Assembly (NCBI GenBank): GCA_031388245.1
Contig: JANNED010000185.1
Coordinates: forward strand, 1 to 21,460
Direction of reading: 5' to 3'
Length of the DNA: 21,460 nt
Origin: JANMDU01 sp031388245
GTDB taxonomy: Bacteria; Pseudomonadota; Gammaproteobacteria; Burkholderiales; Burkholderiaceae_C
This document shows, piece after piece, positions 14,181-21,460 of this stretch. Position 1 is the stretch's first letter. Each line of letters begins with the position of its first letter. The notes under the pieces were generated by a model. That model was not told the origin of the DNA. It ran no database searches and saw nothing but the letters and a program-made list of their open reading frames with translations. The position numbers were made by a program, and so were the translations under genes.

Positions 14181-16856
14181 GTGAACACCGCTGATCCATC
14201 TTACTTTCCCCAAGTGCCTCGCTCAGAGGCCTTGGGGTATGCCACGGTCGGCCAAGCTTTCGTCGATCGCCATGCTATGCCATGCACGAGCGGGCATTTT
14301 GATGAGCTCCATGGCAGAGCTTTTGATGCCGCCCCATCCTCTTTTCAAGCACCGCTGGCGCCTTTATGGGAGCGCTTCTTGGGCAGCATGGGTGTGGCCC
14401 ATGCAGAGCAGCTCAGCAGCAAGCAAGCCGAGTTGGCTCAGCAAATTCGCAGCAATGGCGTGAGCTACAACGTCTATGCGCATGCCGACAGCAGCGCAGG
14501 GCCGGCGCGGCCTTGGGCGCTGGATTTGTTTCCGTTTTTACTCACTGGCCAAGAATGGCAAGCGATTGAAGCAGGCATCTTGCAGCGCGCCCGGGTGCTG
14601 GAAGGCATCATGGCCGATGTGTATGGGCTGCAGACGTTGCTGCGCGATGCTTTGCTGCCAGCCGCACTCACGCAGGGGCATCGCGGCTATTTGCGCGGCA
14701 TGCATGAGGCTCGCCTGGCTGGCGGGCGGCATTTGCATGTGGTCGCGTTTGATATTGCGCGCTCGCCAGCGGGCGCCTGGTGGGTGGTCTCGCAGCGCAC
14801 ACAAGCACCTTCGGGGCTGGGCTATTTGTTAGAAAACAGAAGCATCGTTTCTCGCTTGTTTTCTGCGCCCTTCAAAGATGCGCAAGTGCATCCTCTGGCA
14901 TCGACCTACCAAGCGCTGGTCGCGAGCATGCGCCAATTGAGCCCAGGGGGTAGCGATGCACACATTGCGCTGCTCACGCCAGGGCCCTACAACGAAACTT
15001 ACTTCGAGCATGCATATCTCGCACGCCAACTGGGTTTAACGCTGGTTGAAGGCAGTGATCTGACGGTTCGCCATCAAAAGCTCTATCTGAAAACACTGCA
15101 CGGGTTGGAGCAAATTCACGGCTTGCTCAAGCGTTTGGACGATGTCTTTTTGGATCCCCTCGAATTGCGCTCCGACTCCGCCTTGGGCGTGCCCGGCTTG
15201 CTGCAGTGCGTCCGCGCTGGCAACGTGCTGATGGCCAATGCACCCGGCTCAGAATTTCTGGAGTCGCCGGCGCTGCTTGGCTTCATGCCTGGCATCACCC
15301 AAGCGCTTTTGGGAGAGCCACAGCTGATGCCGGCTCTGCCCACATGGTGGTGCGGTGAGCGCGCTGCGCTGGATGCTGTGCTGCCGCGCTTGCATGCCAG
15401 CGTGATCAAGCCCAGCTATCCCTATGATGCTGGCCAACCCAATATCTCGCCTGCCTTGGGTAAATACATGAGCGATGGCGAGCGCGATGCGTTGGCTGGC
15501 CGCATGCTGCGGGGAGGCAATGCTTACACCGTGCAGAGCTATATGCCGCTGTCGCAGATGCCGACCTGGCAGGCTGGCGCTATCGCGCCGCAAAGCGCGA
15601 TGTTGCGCGTATTTGCCGTCTCAGATGGCCCTGCGGGCTGGCGCATTTTGCCCGGTGGCTTGATGCGAATTGCCGGCGGCGGGCAAGAAATCGCCTCCAT
15701 GCAAAATGGCGGCAGCAGTGCCGATGTCTGGGTTTGCGGACAGGCGAGCGCGCAGCCCTCGCAGCAAGTGCAAATGCAAGAGTTTACGTCGAGGCCGCCT
15801 GCGCCAAACCTCACCCCTGTTTCGGGCAAGCGCTTGGTCACCAGTCGCTGTGCAGAGAATCTCTTTTGGTTGGGGCGTTACTCTGAGCGCACAGAATGCG
15901 GCCTGCAAACAGCCCAGCATATCCTTGGCGCACTGGCAGCGGCTCAGGCTGCGCCGTTGGATCAGGCCATGCAGCATTGGCTCAGTGCGTTGGCGGTGCA
16001 AAATTCGTTGGTGTTGCCCACCGTGCCGGATCTCACGCAATCGCCACGCGTCTTCGAGCGCTCTTTGTTGGCTGCGCTTGGTGATACCGAATCGAGCTAC
16101 AGCGTTGGTTTTAATTTGCGGGCCCTGCGTGGTGCGGCCTTCAATGTGCGAGAGCGCCTGTCGCAAGAGCAATGGGATGTGATTGCGCAGTCTGAGCAAA
16201 ATTTCATTGGTCAAAGCGCACAGTGGGCAAGCGCTGGCGCGAACACAGCGCCCGACGCGATTGCGCTTTTGCAGCGCACGGGCACCGCATTGGATGCGAT
16301 CACGGGCGCACAAACAGACCGCATGACACGCGATGACGGCTGGCGTCTGCTCAGCATAGGCCGGCTGCTGGAGCGCTTGCAGTTTTTGGCATCCGCACTT
16401 GTGGCAGGTTTCGTGCACCAGACTCTGAGCATGCATCATGATGAATCATTGCCTGAAGCCCAAGCCGGATTTGATGCCATGCTCGCCTTGTTTGACAGCA
16501 CCACCACTTTTCGTGCGCTGCACAACAATCGGCATGATATGCCGGCACTGCTGGGAGTTTTGGTGCTCGATCCAGATCATCCGCGCTCGCTGGCTTGGGT
16601 GGCCAAAACGCTGCGAGGCCGTTTGGCAAAATTGTCGGGCGATCTCCCGCATGGGCAATACGCGCTCGCATCGATGGTGCCCGACAGTGCCACCTGGCAG
16701 CTGGCTGAGATCACCTCATCCAACGCGCAAGGCCAGCCCGAGGCCTTGCTCACGCTGCTGACGCAATGCACCGATGCGGTGACGCAAGTGACACAAGCCA
16801 TCAGCGAGACTTACTTCACGCATTCCTTTTTCCGTGAAAGCAGCCTGGGCTCCTGA
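14181..16856 (+). CDS. Circularly permuted ATP-grasp fused to alpha-E domain
   Basis: An 891-residue fusion of two proteins that are separate genes in many genomes. Residues about 80-480 are the circularly permuted ATP-grasp type 2 domain (COG2308), seen in RSNGVSYNVYA (about 90), FDIARSPAGAWWVVSQR, PSGLGYLLENRSIV (about 213-226) and LTPGPYNETYFEH; this fold would ligate an acyl group to an amine using ATP. From residue 549 the alpha-helical alpha-E domain (COG2307) begins, with KRLVTSRCAENLFWLGRYSER, and runs to the end. The GTG at 14181 is the most upstream sensible start but has no clear Shine-Dalgarno; an ATG at 14277 is possible. The stop is one base before the next gene's ATG, indicating translational coupling. 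Function is predicted only. Confidence 0.92.
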   Translation: MNTADPSYFPQVPRSEALGYATVGQAFVDRHAMPCTSGHFDELHGRAFDAAPSSFQAPLAPLWERFLGSMGVAHAEQLSSKQAELAQQIRSNGVSYNVYAHADSSAGPARPWALDLFPFLLTGQEWQAIEAGILQRARVLEGIMADVYGLQTLLRDALLPAALTQGHRGYLRGMHEARLAGGRHLHVVAFDIARSPAGAWWVVSQRTQAPSGLGYLLENRSIVSRLFSAPFKDAQVHPLASTYQALVASMRQLSPGGSDAHIALLTPGPYNETYFEHAYLARQLGLTLVEGSDLTVRHQKLYLKTLHGLEQIHGLLKRLDDVFLDPLELRSDSALGVPGLLQCVRAGNVLMANAPGSEFLESPALLGFMPGITQALLGEPQLMPALPTWWCGERAALDAVLPRLHASVIKPSYPYDAGQPNISPALGKYMSDGERDALAGRMLRGGNAYTVQSYMPLSQMPTWQAGAIAPQSAMLRVFAVSDGPAGWRILPGGLMRIAGGGQEIASMQNGGSSADVWVCGQASAQPSQQVQMQEFTSRPPAPNLTPVSGKRLVTSRCAENLFWLGRYSERTECGLQTAQHILGALAAAQAAPLDQAMQHWLSALAVQNSLVLPTVPDLTQSPRVFERSLLAALGDTESSYSVGFNLRALRGAAFNVRERLSQEQWDVIAQSEQNFIGQSAQWASAGANTAPDAIALLQRTGTALDAITGAQTDRMTRDDGWRLLSIGRLLERLQFLASALVAGFVHQTLSMHHDESLPEAQAGFDAMLALFDSTTTFRALHNNRHDMPALLGVLVLDPDHPRSLAWVAKTLRGRLAKLSGDLPHGQYALASMVPDSATWQLAEITSSNAQGQPEALLTLLTQCTDAVTQVTQAISETYFTHSFFRESSLGS

Positions 16857-16857
16857 C

Positions 16858-17757
16858 ATGCAGATTGAAGTCACGCATCTCACGCGCTACAGTTATCACC
16901 CGCAGGTGGATAACGCGCAGCATGTGGCCTACCTCACACCAGCTCACAACACGCATCAACAATTGCTCAGCCATCAGTTGGAGATCTTTCCATCCCCTGA
17001 TGAGCGGGAGGTGAGCGCAGATGTGTTTGGCAACGCACGCACCTTTTTTGCCATCCATGCGGCGCATCCGGTGTTGAGCGTGACCGCCAGCAGCGTGGTG
17101 ACGACTTGGCCCCGGCCCGTGCTTGTGAACCCGATTTCTTGGGAGGCTGCGCAAGCATGCTTTCGCTACCATGCGCAAGCTGCGCACCACAGCGCCATTG
17201 AGTTCACGTTTGCATCGCCGTATGTGCCAATGCATACCCAGTTTTTGCAATATGCCATCGCCAGCTTTGCGCCTGGCGTGCCCTTGATGGATTGCGCCTT
17301 TCATTTGATGCGCCGCATCCATCAGGAATTCACTTACGAGACCAACAGCACCGAGGTCAACACCACCGCATTAGAAGCGCTTGCGCAAAAACGCGGTGTG
17401 TGCCAAGATTTTACCCACATCATGGTGGCCTGCTGGCGTGCGATGGGTTTGCCCGCACGCTATGTGAGCGGCTATCTGCTCACGCAGCCGCCACCTGGCC
17501 AGCCGCGCTTGCTTGGCTGCGATGCCTCTCACGCTTGGGCTTCGATTTTTATTCCCGATACGCGTGATGCGCTCGCTGCATCGCCCGGCGCTGGCCAATG
17601 GCTGGATTTTGATCCCACCAACAACCGCAATGCGGGTGAGGATTACGTCACACTCGCCACAGGCCGAGATTTCTCCGATGTGTCACCGCTGCGTGGCGTG
17701 ATTTTGGGTGGCGCGTCGCATCAATTGGAAGTCCAGGTCACGGTCATGCCGCAGTGA
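16858..17757 (+). CDS. Transglutaminase-like cysteine peptidase of the cluster
   Basis: A 299-residue protein with an N-terminal beta-sandwich-like region (IEVTHLTRYSYHPQV, the usual opening of this group) followed by the transglutaminase core. The triad is Cys182 in RGVCQDFTH, His225 in DASHAWASIF and Asp252 in WLDFDPTNN, all intact. No signal peptide is seen, so it should act in the cytoplasm with its neighbours, probably cleaving or transferring the product of the ligases. The ATG at 16858 follows the previous stop by one base; a GTG at 16834 is an in-frame alternative that would overlap the upstream gene by 23 bases. It ends the cluster: the next gene is on the other strand. It shares its fold with the N-terminal part of the first gene but differs in sequence. 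Confidence 0.93.
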   Translation: MQIEVTHLTRYSYHPQVDNAQHVAYLTPAHNTHQQLLSHQLEIFPSPDEREVSADVFGNARTFFAIHAAHPVLSVTASSVVTTWPRPVLVNPISWEAAQACFRYHAQAAHHSAIEFTFASPYVPMHTQFLQYAIASFAPGVPLMDCAFHLMRRIHQEFTYETNSTEVNTTALEALAQKRGVCQDFTHIMVACWRAMGLPARYVSGYLLTQPPPGQPRLLGCDASHAWASIFIPDTRDALAASPGAGQWLDFDPTNNRNAGEDYVTLATGRDFSDVSPLRGVILGGASHQLEVQVTVMPQ

Positions 17758-17802
17758 TGGGGTTTGCCGCGATGCCCGTGGCGAATGCATGCCAATGTCG
17801 CC

Positions 17803-18627
17803 TCAAAACGTGCCCGGATAACTGCCGCCGTCGATCAAGATGTTTTGGCCATTGATGTAGCCTGCATGCGTGCTGCAGAGGAAGGCGCAGGTTTTGCCGA
17901 ATTCTTCAGCTTGCCCCAAGCGCTTGCCGGGCAAGGCGGCGATGCGAGCCGCTTTGACATCTTCGACCGCCTTGCCGCTCTTGGCCGCTTGGGTGGCGAA
18001 ATTGCTGGCCAGACGGTCTGTGTCGAAGATGCCGGGCAGCAAATTGTTGATCGTCACGCCTTGGGCGGCTAGGCTGGAGCGGGCGATGCCAGCCACAAAG
18101 CCTGTCAAGCCGCTTCTTGCGCCGTTGGAGAGGCCAAGAATATCGATGGGGGATTTCACGGCACTGCTGGTGATGTTGATGATGCGGCCAAAGCCTCGCG
18201 CTGCCATGCCGTCCACCGTAGCTTTGATCAGCTCAATCGGGGTGAGCATGTTGGCATCCAGCGCGGCCAGCCAAGTCTGGCGATCCCATGTGCGGAAATC
18301 ACCCGCTGGCGGCCCGCCTGCGTTGGTGATGACGATATCGAAATCTTGACGCAGCGAGAAGATGGCAGCGCGGCCTTCGGGCGTGGTGATGTCAGCAGCG
18401 ACGGTGCGTATCTCAGGCGGAGTTTTAAGATGATTTGAGCTATTTCCCGGCACAGAATCTGCACAGTGCGCTCTTAATTTAAGAGCGGATGCTTCGAGCG
18501 CTTCGCGCCCGCGTGCCACCATCATCACATTCACGCCTTCCAGCGCAAGCGCAGCCGCGCAGCCGTAGCCCAGCCCTTTGCTAGCGCCACCCACCAAAGC
18601 CCAGCGGCCTGCAATACCCATGTCCAT
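17803..18627 (-). CDS. Atypical short-chain dehydrogenase lacking Tyr/Lys
   Basis: A 274-residue SDR. The NAD(P) motif is GGASKGLG (residues 13-20), then ITNAGGPPAGD and NITSSAVKSP (Ser154/Ser155). The YxxxK catalytic pair is absent: the aligned segment is LGLSNGAR (164-171), so Tyr becomes Ser167 and Lys becomes Arg171. This NGAR form is one I recall in a subgroup of proteobacterial SDRs usually annotated as 3-oxoacyl-ACP-reductase-like, so it is not obviously a dead gene. ATG at 18627 has AAGGAA at a good distance. Residues about 47-65 are encoded by repeat copy F, an in-frame insertion between the second and third Rossmann strands. It is divergent from the SDR operon at 18777. Activity and substrate are unknown. 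Confidence 0.88.
   Translation of the reverse strand: MDMGIAGRWALVGGASKGLGYGCAAALALEGVNVMMVARGREALEASALKLRAHCADSVPGNSSNHLKTPPEIRTVAADITTPEGRAAIFSLRQDFDIVITNAGGPPAGDFRTWDRQTWLAALDANMLTPIELIKATVDGMAARGFGRIINITSSAVKSPIDILGLSNGARSGLTGFVAGIARSSLAAQGVTINNLLPGIFDTDRLASNFATQAAKSGKAVEDVKAARIAALPGKRLGQAEEFGKTCAFLCSTHAGYINGQNILIDGGSYPGTF
18440..18487 (-). repeat. 48-bp palindrome-headed repeat, copy F, inside an SDR gene
   Basis: On the minus strand the head is CGCTCTTAAATTAAGAGCG (18487-18469), a perfect palindrome with nine-base arms around one base. The tail reads CACTGTGCAGATTCTGTGCC and then GGGAAATAG, matching ACTATGC..AGA and GCCGGCAAA of copies B and C. It is in frame and encodes about residues 47-63 of the SDR. 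Confidence 0.72.
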
Positions 18628-18757
18628 GATGTTTCCTTGTGTTGTGCTGAAGCAGCTCTGGAGCGATGATAAGCAAGCTTTTGAATGAAAGGGATGCACT
18701 TGATATTTTGCCATAAACATGCTTTAATTGATCATTAGAGAATCAGCGTCTCACATA

Positions 18758-18770
18758 TGATTCAAAATCA
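18758..18770. promoter_or_regulatory. Small dyad before the SDR-cupin operon
   Basis: TGATT and AATCA are inverted five-base arms with three bases between, ending six bases before the start at 18777. It overlaps TATGAT (18756-18761), a possible -10 without an obvious -35. It could bind the IclR protein encoded at the end of the operon. The short arms make this weak. Confidence 0.25.
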
Positions 18771-18776
18771 ACCGAT

Positions 18777-19544
18777 ATGACCTCTGCCGCCTTTTGTTTG
18801 CAACACCGCCGTCTGCTCATCACGGGCGCAGCGCGTGGTTTGGGCGAAGCCTTTGCAAGAAGCTGCGTGGCCGCTGGCGCACGCGTGGTGCTGGCTGATC
18901 TGGAGCTTGAGCCAGGCGCGGCTTTGGCGGCTCAATTGGGCTCTGCGGCGCATTTCGTGTGCATGGATGTGGCCAAGCGCACCTCAGTCGAGGCAGGCAT
19001 AGCCAGTGCGGTGCAGTGGCTCGGTGGCTTAGATGGGCTCATCAACAACGCCGCCATCACAAATTCGGGCGGCAAAATGATGAGCGAGATCACCGAGGAC
19101 ATGTTTGATCGTGTGATGCAGGTCAACATCAAAGGTGTCTGGCTGGTGACGAATGCGGCGCATCCGCATCTGAAAGCGGCTGCAGAGCAAGGCAGCGCGG
19201 CCAGCGTGCTCAATATTGCCTCCGATACAGCGCTTTGGGGTGCGCCACGCTTGATCGCCTATGTGGCCAGCAAAGGCGCTGTGATCAGCATGACGCGCAG
19301 CATGGCGCGCGAGCTGGGCGCAGATGGCATCAGTGTGAATGCGATTGCGCCAGGCTTGGTGGTGGGCGAATCGACGCAATATGTGCCGCAGGCGCGCCAC
19401 GATCAATACAGAGAAGGCCGCGCAATCCAACGCGAGCAGCAAGCGCAAGACTGCACCGCTGCAGCGCTGTTTTTGCTCAGCGGCGGCGCGGGCTTCGTGA
19501 CGGGGCAGGTGCTGCCCGTCAATGGCGGCTATGTGATGAACTGA
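18777..19544 (+). CDS. Classical short-chain dehydrogenase/reductase
   Basis: A 255-residue classical SDR with all landmarks: TGAARGLG (16-23), LINNAA (88-93), Asn117, Ser149 in NIASD, and Tyr162/Lys166 in YVASK. The Asp at the end of the second strand (VVLADLE, Asp41) favours NAD over NADP. The C-terminal TGQVLPVNGGY is typical. It should oxidise or reduce an alcohol/ketone pair in the cytoplasm. It is first in an operon with a cupin (10-base gap), an alpha/beta hydrolase (3-base gap) and an IclR regulator, suggesting a small catabolic pathway for an unknown compound. The divergent atypical SDR may share the promoter region. Confidence 0.93.
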   Translation: MTSAAFCLQHRRLLITGAARGLGEAFARSCVAAGARVVLADLELEPGAALAAQLGSAAHFVCMDVAKRTSVEAGIASAVQWLGGLDGLINNAAITNSGGKMMSEITEDMFDRVMQVNIKGVWLVTNAAHPHLKAAAEQGSAASVLNIASDTALWGAPRLIAYVASKGAVISMTRSMARELGADGISVNAIAPGLVVGESTQYVPQARHDQYREGRAIQREQQAQDCTAAALFLLSGGAGFVTGQVLPVNGGYVMN

Positions 19545-19554
19545 AGGAGCAAGG

Positions 19555-20193
19555 ATGCACGCAGAAAATCAAGCAAAAATTCAAGCAGTTAAGCCTGCTG
19601 CTGCGAACGACGCAACTTTCAACGAACGTGGCCTGCTGGATGCCGCGATCCCTCATGAGGCGCAGATTCAACAAGGCATGCTGCCTGCACTGGGCCAAAC
19701 ATTTGAGCAATGGCTTGAATCACGCACAGCGCGCTTTGCCACGCGCCGCTACGACTGGGATGCCCTGAAATTCCAAGCCGATTACGACGCAAAATACCGC
19801 CGTGCCCAAATGCGCTATGTGGGCACCGGCGGCACTGGTGTGGCGGGCGATGCCAACACCGTGCCTGCTGGCCACTTCACCTTCTCCACCATGGTGATCC
19901 CGGCCCAACACGAAGGCCCGAGCCACATCCACTACGATGTCGAAGAGATCTTCTTCATCTTGCGTGGCACGCTCAAAGTGGTTTGCGAAAAACGCGATGC
20001 GGATGGCACAGTCACGCAGCGCTGGGAAACAGTGCTGAAAGAGCGCGATCTCATCAGCGTGCCACCCGGTGTGTACCGCGAAGAGATCAACATTGGCGAT
20101 GAAGATGCGCTGATGTGCGTGATGCTCGGCAGCCCTACGCCGATTCGCCCGGTCTATCCGCCCGGCTCACCGCTTTCTCAGCTCAAGCGTTGA
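19555..20193 (+). CDS. Cupin-domain protein
   Basis: A 212-residue protein with one cupin barrel in the C-terminal half (about residues 105-195). Cupin motif 1 is SHIHYDVEEIFFILRG, with His124, His126 and Glu131 as metal ligands. In motif 2, PPGVYREEIN, the usual His is Arg175, so the four-ligand site has lost one ligand; a three-ligand metal site or a binding role remains possible. The N-terminal 100 residues, including a Trp/Tyr-rich stretch (FATRRYDWDALKF), are not recognised. AAGGAG five bases before the ATG gives the best ribosome site in the operon. Context suggests a dioxygenase, isomerase or binding role in the same pathway as the SDR and hydrolase. Confidence 0.85.
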   Translation: MHAENQAKIQAVKPAAANDATFNERGLLDAAIPHEAQIQQGMLPALGQTFEQWLESRTARFATRRYDWDALKFQADYDAKYRRAQMRYVGTGGTGVAGDANTVPAGHFTFSTMVIPAQHEGPSHIHYDVEEIFFILRGTLKVVCEKRDADGTVTQRWETVLKERDLISVPPGVYREEINIGDEDALMCVMLGSPTPIRPVYPPGSPLSQLKR

Positions 20194-20196
20194 AAG

Positions 20197-21093
20197 ATGA
20201 GTCTGCTCAAACGCTTGCAAGAGATGCCCACGCAAGGCGTGGCATTGCCCTATGTCTCTGGCATGGGCGGCTTCATCCGTTACCGAGAATTGATCGGGGT
20301 CAGCAGCCCATGCATTTCTCAGAATGAAAAAATAGATCAAAATCCGCCCCCCCTCGTTTTGCTGCACGGTATCGGCTCAGGCTCGGGGAGTTGGCTGCAT
20401 CAGCTCTGCGATGCCAGCCTTGGCCATGTGCTCGCTTGGGATGCGCCGGGCTATGCCGACAGCTCGCCCCTCAAAATGAATACGCCAGCAGCCTCAGATT
20501 ACGCGCAAATACTCTGGGCTTGGCTGGATGCGCTGCACATCAGCCGTGTGCATGTGGTGGGTCATTCACTGGGCTGCATCATGGCCGCAGCGGCGGCTCG
20601 CATGCAGCCAAGCCGCATCAGCGCCCTCACTTTGCTTGCGCCAGCCCAAGGCTACGGCAGGGCCACAGAAGCCGTGCGCACGAAAAAAAGGGATGAGCGT
20701 TTGCAAGCGATGCACGCGCTGGGCCTACAAAAAATGGCCGAGCTTCGCGCCCCGCGCTTGCTCTCAGCACAGGCCCACGAGAGCCAAATCGCTCTGGCCA
20801 CGCACATGATGAGCCACTTGAACGAAGGGGGCTACACACAAGCCACCCACATGCTCAGCAGCGCCGATATTCGCGCTGATTTGCAAGTCTTTCGGCAAGA
20901 GAGCCGAGCGCCCATTCAAGTGGCTTGCGGCGAGCAAGACATCATCACACCGCCTGCCGCTGCTCTAGATTTAGCCCAATATCTCCAAGCCAGCTACACA
21001 TCACTGCCCGGTGCAGGGCACCTGTGTGCACTTCAAGCACCCGGCGCCATCGCCCAGCTGCTCAAGGCAAACAACCCAGAGACCTCAGCATGA
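20197..21093 (+). CDS. Alpha/beta hydrolase
   Basis: A 298-residue alpha/beta-hydrolase-fold enzyme. The nucleophile elbow is GHSLG (Ser124), the oxyanion region is LLHGIGSG (55-62), the acid is Asp248 in GEQDIITPP and the base is His275 in GAGHLC, so the triad is complete. Esterase, lactonase or C-C hydrolase activity is possible. Residues about 36-50, before the first HG strand, form an odd polar segment encoded by AT-rich DNA. The start is three bases after the cupin stop, and the stop overlaps the IclR ATG as ATGA, so it is inside a tightly coupled operon. Confidence 0.9.
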   Translation: MSLLKRLQEMPTQGVALPYVSGMGGFIRYRELIGVSSPCISQNEKIDQNPPPLVLLHGIGSGSGSWLHQLCDASLGHVLAWDAPGYADSSPLKMNTPAASDYAQILWAWLDALHISRVHVVGHSLGCIMAAAAARMQPSRISALTLLAPAQGYGRATEAVRTKKRDERLQAMHALGLQKMAELRAPRLLSAQAHESQIALATHMMSHLNEGGYTQATHMLSSADIRADLQVFRQESRAPIQVACGEQDIITPPAAALDLAQYLQASYTSLPGAGHLCALQAPGAIAQLLKANNPETSA

Positions 21094-21460
21094 CGGACGC
21101 CAGCCAGCCCAAGAGCGACAACGGCGAGGCCGCAGCGCGCTACACCGTCCCTGCACTGGCGCGGGGCCTGGAAATCCTGAGCTATTTCACCGCAGACAAA
21201 CGCATCTTATCGGGCGCACAGCTGGCCAGAATGGCGCAGTTGCCCCGTGCCAGTGTATTTCGCATGCTACAAACTCTAGAGCAAGCCGGCTATGTGGAAC
21301 GTGTGGGCGAGCCCGGTACGCATCCAAGCTATCGGCTGGGTGTGGCGGTCTTGCGCCTGGGTTTTGAATTCATAGCATCGATGGAGCTGACCGAGCAAGG
21401 CCGGCCCGTGATTGAATCGCTCTCCGACGCATGCGGTTATTCCTCGCATGTGGTGGTGCG
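21090..21460 (+). CDS. IclR family transcriptional regulator, 3' end outside the window
   Basis: The frame from ATG 21090 is open to the window edge, giving 123 residues. It reads as the N-terminal winged HTH of IclR regulators: YTVPALARGLEILSYF (18-33), then LSGAQLARMAQL and RASVFRMLQTLEQAGYVER, then YRLGVAVLRLGFEF, followed by the beginning of the effector domain (LTEQGRPVIESLSDACGYSS). IclR proteins are commonly next to the catabolic genes they control, here in the same operon with a four-base overlap with the hydrolase, so autoregulation together with the SDR-cupin-hydrolase genes is likely. The ligand domain is missing, so the inducer cannot be guessed. Confidence 0.92.
   Translation, partial: MTDASQPKSDNGEAAARYTVPALARGLEILSYFTADKRILSGAQLARMAQLPRASVFRMLQTLEQAGYVERVGEPGTHPSYRLGVAVLRLGFEFIASMELTEQGRPVIESLSDACGYSSHVVV

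Noticed and set aside
17780..17802. GGCGA/TCGCC stem between the transglutaminase and SDR genes as a bidirectional terminator
   Set aside because: The stem has five pairs with a 13-base loop and no T-tract on either strand.

Overview
The window reads as a chromosomal segment of a betaproteobacterium of the order Burkholderiales, most likely Comamonadaceae or a close relative. This rests on the GC-rich coding sequence, the style of the gene families (CPA2 antiporter, ChrA, IclR/LysR/TetR regulators, crotonase and thiolase genes, short-chain dehydrogenases) and the small palindromic repeats scattered between and inside genes. I see no tRNA, rRNA, CRISPR array, integrase or insertion sequence.

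Layout. 1-2107: end of a thiolase gene, then a peroxisomal-isomerase-type crotonase, separated by a palindromic repeat and a terminator-like hairpin; both fit beta-oxidation. 2274-3095: an AT-richer, probably acquired DUF3800 gene. 3175-3660: a YigI-like hotdog acyl-CoA thioesterase. 3756-5652: a LysR regulator divergent from an NmrA-type NAD(P)-binding protein, with a short palindrome between them. 5726-8537: a TetR regulator divergent from a CPA2 (Kef-type) cation/proton antiporter, which ends in a convincing intrinsic terminator. 8629-10433: a leader with RNA-like structure and a four-codon mini-ORF, then a rhodanese gene translationally coupled (ATGA overlap) to the chromate exporter gene chrA. 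10650-17757: three co-directional genes encoding transglutaminase-DUF2126, a circularly permuted ATP-grasp fused to an alpha-E domain, and a second transglutaminase. 17803-18627: an atypical SDR on the minus strand. 18777-21460: a divergent operon of classical SDR, cupin, alpha/beta hydrolase and an IclR regulator that runs off the window.

The most notable system is the 10650-17757 cluster. It matches the gene set predicted by comparative genomics (Iyer, Aravind and colleagues) to be a peptide-synthesis or peptide-tagging pathway: a circularly permuted glutamine-synthetase-like ligase, a circularly permuted ATP-grasp, an alpha-helical alpha-E domain and transglutaminase-fold peptidases. Here it lacks the proteasome-like NTN hydrolase (Anbu) often found beside it, has the ATP-grasp and alpha-E fused, and is preceded by a 24-bp palindrome and a sigma-54-like tandem repeat.

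The second notable item is a family of about 47-bp repeats with a 17-nt palindromic head and a 30-nt conserved tail. There are five recognisable copies plus one head-only match. One copy is read in frame inside an SDR gene, one supplies the chrA stop codon and one supplies a Shine-Dalgarno. The third is the structured leader in front of rhodanese-chrA.
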